Below are positions 6,235 to 9,515 of a stretch of 9,515 bases of DNA, piece by piece. The translations under genes were made by a program, and so were the position numbers. The stretch is from Burkholderiaceae bacterium (lineage in GTDB: Bacteria; Pseudomonadota; Gammaproteobacteria; Burkholderiales; Burkholderiaceae), in NCBI GenBank assembly GCA_947457745.1, contig CANGWT010000055.1, positions 1 to 9,515 of the forward strand, in the 5' to 3' direction. Position 1 is the stretch's first letter. Each line of letters opens with the position of its first letter. The notes under the pieces are model-generated. The model was not told the DNA's origin. It worked only from the letters and a program-made list of their open reading frames with translations, and did not search any database.

Positions 6235-7475
6235 TAATTTTGGGTTAGAGACTTGCTCAGCCAACCATTGCGACGCTCGTACAAAACAAACAGTACACCC
6301 CAGATCACTACCGCGGCATAGGCCCAGACCCAAGAGATTTGTGAAGCACGCGAGCCAGTTAAATCAAGCACAAAACCAAAAATAGCTGGGCCCAACAGTC
6401 CACCTCCAAAGCCCATTAAGGAATGAAGTCCCATTGCAGCGCCTTTAATATTTTCTTTGGCACTAATGACTAAGCCCGCAGTTAAGGTGGCGGAATCGGC
6501 CATGATAAAAATCGTATGCCCTACTGCCAAAGCAATAATTAACCACCAGGATTGTCCTGTTGACCAAGCGAGCGCCACTCCAAATGCTGCGCTAGATAGC
6601 ATGACAATGAAAATCCATTGTTGGCGCCCTATTCTTAAGGCAATCTCGTTTCCGATGATGGATGCAGGAACGCCAAAGAAATTAATCACGCCGGCAAGAG
6701 TAGTGGCAGTTAATAGAAAAGGATCCCCTGTCATCATTGCGCAGAAACCAAAAAAGGCTACGATCCAGCTTCGGCTAGCAAATAACTCGATTGAGTGAGC
6801 GGTATAGCCAAAGATAAATCCCGAGGCTGTTTTGTCTTGTAAGACTAAGCGCCACTTATCAACCGGAAAAATATCGTGCAAACGAATACGTATTGGGCCG
6901 TGCCACTTTTCATGGGCGAGTGCAGGAATAAACAAGAACACAATCAAAAATGCAGTGAATGGACCTAAGGCGATGATTCCAAAAACATAACGCCAGCCCA
7001 GGCTATTTAAGATCCAACCAGAGCAAAGGTAAGAGAAGCCAGTACCAATACCAAAGAATGCTGTGTAGAAAGCAATATGACGGGTCAGCTCACCGGTTTT
7101 AATACGATCTGACAGAATTTTTAAGCCAGGCATATAAGTGCCCGCTAAACCGACTCCATTGAGCGCCATAAATATCAAGGCGGTCCAAAAGTTATTGGCA
7201 AATAAGCTCATGCCGAGCAATCCACAGGTCGCTGAAAGACCGCCTACGAGATAGACTTTTTTTGCATCAACGCGATCGGTGAGGGCTGTTGCTAATGGGA
7301 CCATCAGCATGTAACCAAAGAAGAAGGCGCTAGCAATTAAGCCTGACTGTAAATTACTGAGATGCCATTCATCTTGTAATGTTGTTAACACCACTGCGTA
7401 ACAGGCAAAGCCTAATAGCGCACAAGTTTGCGCCATCAGCATTAGGGGTGTGTAACCAGTAGGTTTCAAACGCAT
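6234..7475 (-). CDS. MFS transporter of unknown substrate
   Basis: A 413-residue, 12-helix major facilitator superfamily protein of normal length. The loop between helices 2 and 3 holds the motif-A-like ATALTDRVDAKK (about 62-73). A longer hydrophilic central loop (about 187-215) joins the two halves. Later motifs include a Y-x-x-H-S-x-E-L segment (224-231), ADSATLTAG (326-334) and KGAAMGLHSLMGFGGGLLGP (344-363), all common in MFS_1 members annotated as NarK/CynX-like carriers. The substrate cannot be deduced. It starts 6 nt after the dioxygenase gene without a Shine-Dalgarno and ends 10 nt before ccoI, so co-transcription with both is likely. A copper importer of the CcoA type was considered because of ccoI, but the expected MxxxM and HxxxM pair is not seen. 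Export of the dioxygenase product is an alternative. Confidence 0.9.
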   Translation of the reverse strand: MRLKPTGYTPLMLMAQTCALLGFACYAVVLTTLQDEWHLSNLQSGLIASAFFFGYMLMVPLATALTDRVDAKKVYLVGGLSATCGLLGMSLFANNFWTALIFMALNGVGLAGTYMPGLKILSDRIKTGELTRHIAFYTAFFGIGTGFSYLCSGWILNSLGWRYVFGIIALGPFTAFLIVFLFIPALAHEKWHGPIRIRLHDIFPVDKWRLVLQDKTASGFIFGYTAHSIELFASRSWIVAFFGFCAMMTGDPFLLTATTLAGVINFFGVPASIIGNEIALRIGRQQWIFIVMLSSAAFGVALAWSTGQSWWLIIALAVGHTIFIMADSATLTAGLVISAKENIKGAAMGLHSLMGFGGGLLGPAIFGFVLDLTGSRASQISWVWAYAAVVIWGVLFVLYERRNGWLSKSLTQN

Positions 7476-7481
7476 AAGAAC

Positions 7482-8237
7482 TTATTGCTGACTACTATTT
7501 GGAGAATCCTGGAAACCGTTCGAGCGGAAAGTGAGCACCAAAGTATCTCTATAGCCATGCTGCCCCAATGGCTGAATCGGAGTAGATTCATGAATCATTC
7601 TTTCATCATTCATCAGCAATAAAGACCAGGGCTCAGCGAGGGTAAATCGCAAACCAGCAGAACCGGTTGCACCAAAAATTCGGGTCTCGCCACCCTTGAT
7701 ACCAACCCGATTGAGCAAAAAGACGGCCACAAAATCGACGCCGTCACGATGAGCCCCCTCAGGCGTTGGTCGCCCAATCCCATCCGTCGTATCAATCCGA
7801 AATTGATGGGCCTCAATAAACCAGGTATTTACTTGCTTAACGCCATTCAGAATATGAGCCAATCCCAACAAAAGAGAGCGCCAAGCGGGGTTGCTAGTGA
7901 GCTCAGCTTGAGAAGGCTCAAACCAACGCTCGATGCCGCCATGCAAGGCGTTGTAATCTACAGACTGCCAGTGGGCACGATGTGGCACGATAGCCAAAGA
8001 TTCCCCTTTGATCTTAAAGCTCGAATGGCGGCGAAAACGATACCGCCCACCATCTTTAAGATAGGGGTCTCGAGGCAAACCTTCCCAGAACTGAGAGAGA
8101 TTTAGTAACTGCTCAAGATCCACATGTGCAATTTCCGCTACATCCTGAGCAGAGACAACTGCAAAACCATCGTCTCGCAAAGATTGAACCAACTGCCTAG
8201 CCGGCGTTAGTGGGGGTAAAAGGCTGGAAAGAGTCAT
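7482..8237 (-). CDS. 2-oxoglutarate/Fe(II)-dependent dioxygenase, PF10014-like
   Basis: A 251-residue protein resembling the 2OG-Fe_Oxy_2 family (PF10014), which includes the Bacillus thuringiensis L-isoleucine 4-hydroxylase. The iron-binding triad is visible as H163 and D165 (GAHRDGVDF) and H216 (RMIHEST). R230 (GYRDTLVLTF), 14 residues after the last histidine, is the likely 2-oxoglutarate-binding arginine; R238 is an alternative. Other family-like segments are RYRFRRHSSF (65-74) and HQFRIDT (144-150). Members hydroxylate free or modified amino acids, but the substrate here is unknown. The enzyme should be cytosolic; no signal peptide is seen. The ATG at 8237 lies 29 nt after the TAXI gene and lacks a clear Shine-Dalgarno. 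It ends 6 nt before the MFS gene, suggesting a shared transcript. Confidence 0.85.
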   Translation of the reverse strand: MTLSSLLPPLTPARQLVQSLRDDGFAVVSAQDVAEIAHVDLEQLLNLSQFWEGLPRDPYLKDGGRYRFRRHSSFKIKGESLAIVPHRAHWQSVDYNALHGGIERWFEPSQAELTSNPAWRSLLLGLAHILNGVKQVNTWFIEAHQFRIDTTDGIGRPTPEGAHRDGVDFVAVFLLNRVGIKGGETRIFGATGSAGLRFTLAEPWSLLLMNDERMIHESTPIQPLGQHGYRDTLVLTFRSNGFQDSPNSSQQ

Positions 8238-8266
8238 AGGTTTATTTTAGGCGCATACCAATGTAT

Positions 8267-9515
8267 TTAGGAATGCAAATTCAAACGACCCCGCACTTCT
8301 CCTACATGACCTTTTAAGTCATATAACTCTTTTGCATCCAACATAGAGACTCTAATATTCCCAACTCTTCGTTCAATATCCTCCAAATCTCTATAGTTTT
8401 TTTCTTTTAACTCTGGGACAGATGCATTTTTCTCTATAACCTTCAGCTCTTCATACACTCTGGATAACTTGAGACGTAAAAAGAAATTCTTAGCAGCAGG
8501 AATATAGGTAAATAAAGGAATCAGAATGACGAATAATGGGATCACAATTTTTGCAAAGCGTCCAATCCATACCGCGGTCCAGAAAGGTAGGTGACGATGC
8601 AAGAAAGATGGCCCATCTTTTAAATAGATTTCAGCATCAACATGTAAAGGAAAATCAAGGCCAGTACCAGATGGGAATTCTCCTGGCTTTTGCAAATAAG
8701 AATAGGTTTTTAGAATGTCATAGGTGTCGCCTAGTAACAAGGTTACCAAGGCAGGGCTAACATCATCCTTACCAACTAAGGTTGCGGTTGCAGCCAATAC
8801 CTGTATATCTTGACGTGGAAGATCATATGCAATACTCATCACCCCACGAGGGACAGTGACCTTTGATAAGAAAGGAAATAGGTGAACATAAGCATCGGCC
8901 TGCTCAAAGCTCATTAAACGAATGCCGGGAGTTTCATAAAAATTTTTCAGAATGGGCGCCTCAGCTGCACTAACAATAAAGACTGCATCCAATTCATTCT
9001 TCTTAAATTTTTCCAAGGCATCTAGCGGCTTTAACTTTTCAGCATGAAAGTCATTCATACTCAAGCCGCTTGCTTTCAGGAGCTCAGAGGTCAAAGCTAA
9101 GGTACCACTACCATCATTACCAATCGAAACACGCTTGCCTTTTAATTGACTCAATAAGCTTAAACGTCCACCTTCACTTTTAAAGCTAGGCTCTCTGTAC
9201 CAAACCCATACTGGCTCATAAAACACGCCCGCAATAGAAACTAAGCCAGGGTATTTTGATAGGTCAGCTACGCCACCCTGCACCATTGCAAAATCTACAC
9301 CGGAGTTCTGGTCACTGAGTAAAGCCAAGTTGTCACCTGTTCCGCCGGTCGTACGTAATTTCATAGATACGCCTTGCTCAGCAAGTTCACTCTGGAGTCT
9401 TTCGCCAAATTTTTGATACAGGCCAGTAGGAAAACCTGTTGCCAACTCAATAGAACGAGGTGGTGGTGGCACCAGTATCCATAACGTGGATAAAAGCAAG
9501 GCAACCAGAATGAAG
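8267..9515 (-). CDS. TAXI-family TRAP solute-binding protein with C-terminal membrane anchor (5' end missing)
   Basis: A 415-codon open frame that runs off the right edge. A TTG at 9499 is only an internal leucine codon in a hydrophobic segment (FILVALLLSTLWILV) that is probably a signal anchor, so the true start lies outside. Counting from that TTG, the periplasmic domain shows TAXI hallmarks: ELATGFPTGLYQKFGERL (18-35), TTGGTGDNLALL (50-61), DFAMVQGGVADL (69-80) and VSIGNDGSGTLALTSELL (124-141). After PFWTAVWIGR (305-314) there is a second membrane helix (about 316-336) and a charged, probably helical cytoplasmic tail (about 340-405) rich in E and K. Ordinary TAXI proteins end after the binding domain. 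No TRAP permease gene is in the window. Ligand unknown; uptake partner or sensory role are both possible. Confidence 0.88.
   Translation of the reverse strand, partial: FILVALLLSTLWILVPPPPRSIELATGFPTGLYQKFGERLQSELAEQGVSMKLRTTGGTGDNLALLSDQNSGVDFAMVQGGVADLSKYPGLVSIAGVFYEPVWVWYREPSFKSEGGRLSLLSQLKGKRVSIGNDGSGTLALTSELLKASGLSMNDFHAEKLKPLDALEKFKKNELDAVFIVSAAEAPILKNFYETPGIRLMSFEQADAYVHLFPFLSKVTVPRGVMSIAYDLPRQDIQVLAATATLVGKDDVSPALVTLLLGDTYDILKTYSYLQKPGEFPSGTGLDFPLHVDAEIYLKDGPSFLHRHLPFWTAVWIGRFAKIVIPLFVILIPLFTYIPAAKNFFLRLKLSRVYEELKVIEKNASVPELKEKNYRDLEDIERRVGNIRVSMLDAKELYDLKGHVGEVRGRLNLHS

Noticed and set aside
6457..6798. A 113-codon plus-strand open frame opposite the MFS gene
   Set aside because: It is an antisense shadow of membrane-helix codons, with low-complexity composition and no known fold.
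9497..9499. TTG at 9499-9497 as the start of the TAXI protein
   Set aside because: The frame stays open to the window edge and the hydrophobic segment continues upstream, so this TTG is most likely an internal leucine codon.

Overview
The window reads as a single co-oriented gene train on the minus strand of a betaproteobacterial chromosome. The protein sequences, the gene order ccoI-ccoS-ccoN-ccoO-ccoQ-ccoP-ccoG and a moderate G+C content (mid-40s percent by eye) suggest a freshwater Burkholderiales such as Polynucleobacter. The genus is inferred from general resemblance and was not tested. Both ends cut through genes: ccoG at the left edge and a TAXI-type solute-binding protein at the right edge. 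I see no RNA genes, insertion sequences, CRISPR arrays or phage genes. The only non-coding stretch longer than 30 bases is about 170 bp between ccoS and ccoN.

In transcription order (right to left), the upstream half holds a membrane-anchored TAXI-family binding protein (8267-9515, partial), a PF10014-type Fe(II)/2-oxoglutarate dioxygenase (7482-8237), a 12-helix MFS transporter (6234-7475), the copper-exporting P1B ATPase CcoI (3785-6223) and the small assembly protein CcoS (3596-3775). Gaps between these genes are 29, 6, 10 and 9 nt, so they may form one transcript whose promoter lies outside the window.

The regulatory gap (3426-3595) contains a near-consensus FNR/Anr box (TTGACATAGATCAA read on the minus strand) at 3507-3520 and a -10-like GATAAT at 3479-3484. 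If transcription starts near 3472, the box is centred at -41.5, the standard class II FNR activator position. The expected -35 position has no good hexamer. Low-oxygen induction of the oxidase operon is therefore well supported by the sequence.

The downstream half is the cbb3-type cytochrome c oxidase operon: ccoN (1983-3425), ccoO (1322-1972), ccoQ (1149-1316), ccoP (229-1152) and the start of ccoG (1-225). It is tightly packed (10 nt, 5 nt, a 4-nt overlap, then 3 nt). All catalytic histidines, the active-site tyrosine and the heme c motifs are present, so the oxidase looks functional. CcoI supplies copper to the CuB site and CcoS is needed for cofactor insertion.

The oxidase part is ordinary in content and order. 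The less understood part is the dioxygenase-MFS-TAXI group upstream of ccoI, whose substrates cannot be read from sequence. I found no convincing evidence of an undescribed system. The best leads are the function of that three-gene group, the permease-less double-anchored TAXI protein, the unusual non-Shine-Dalgarno junctions, and two hairpins inside ccoI.
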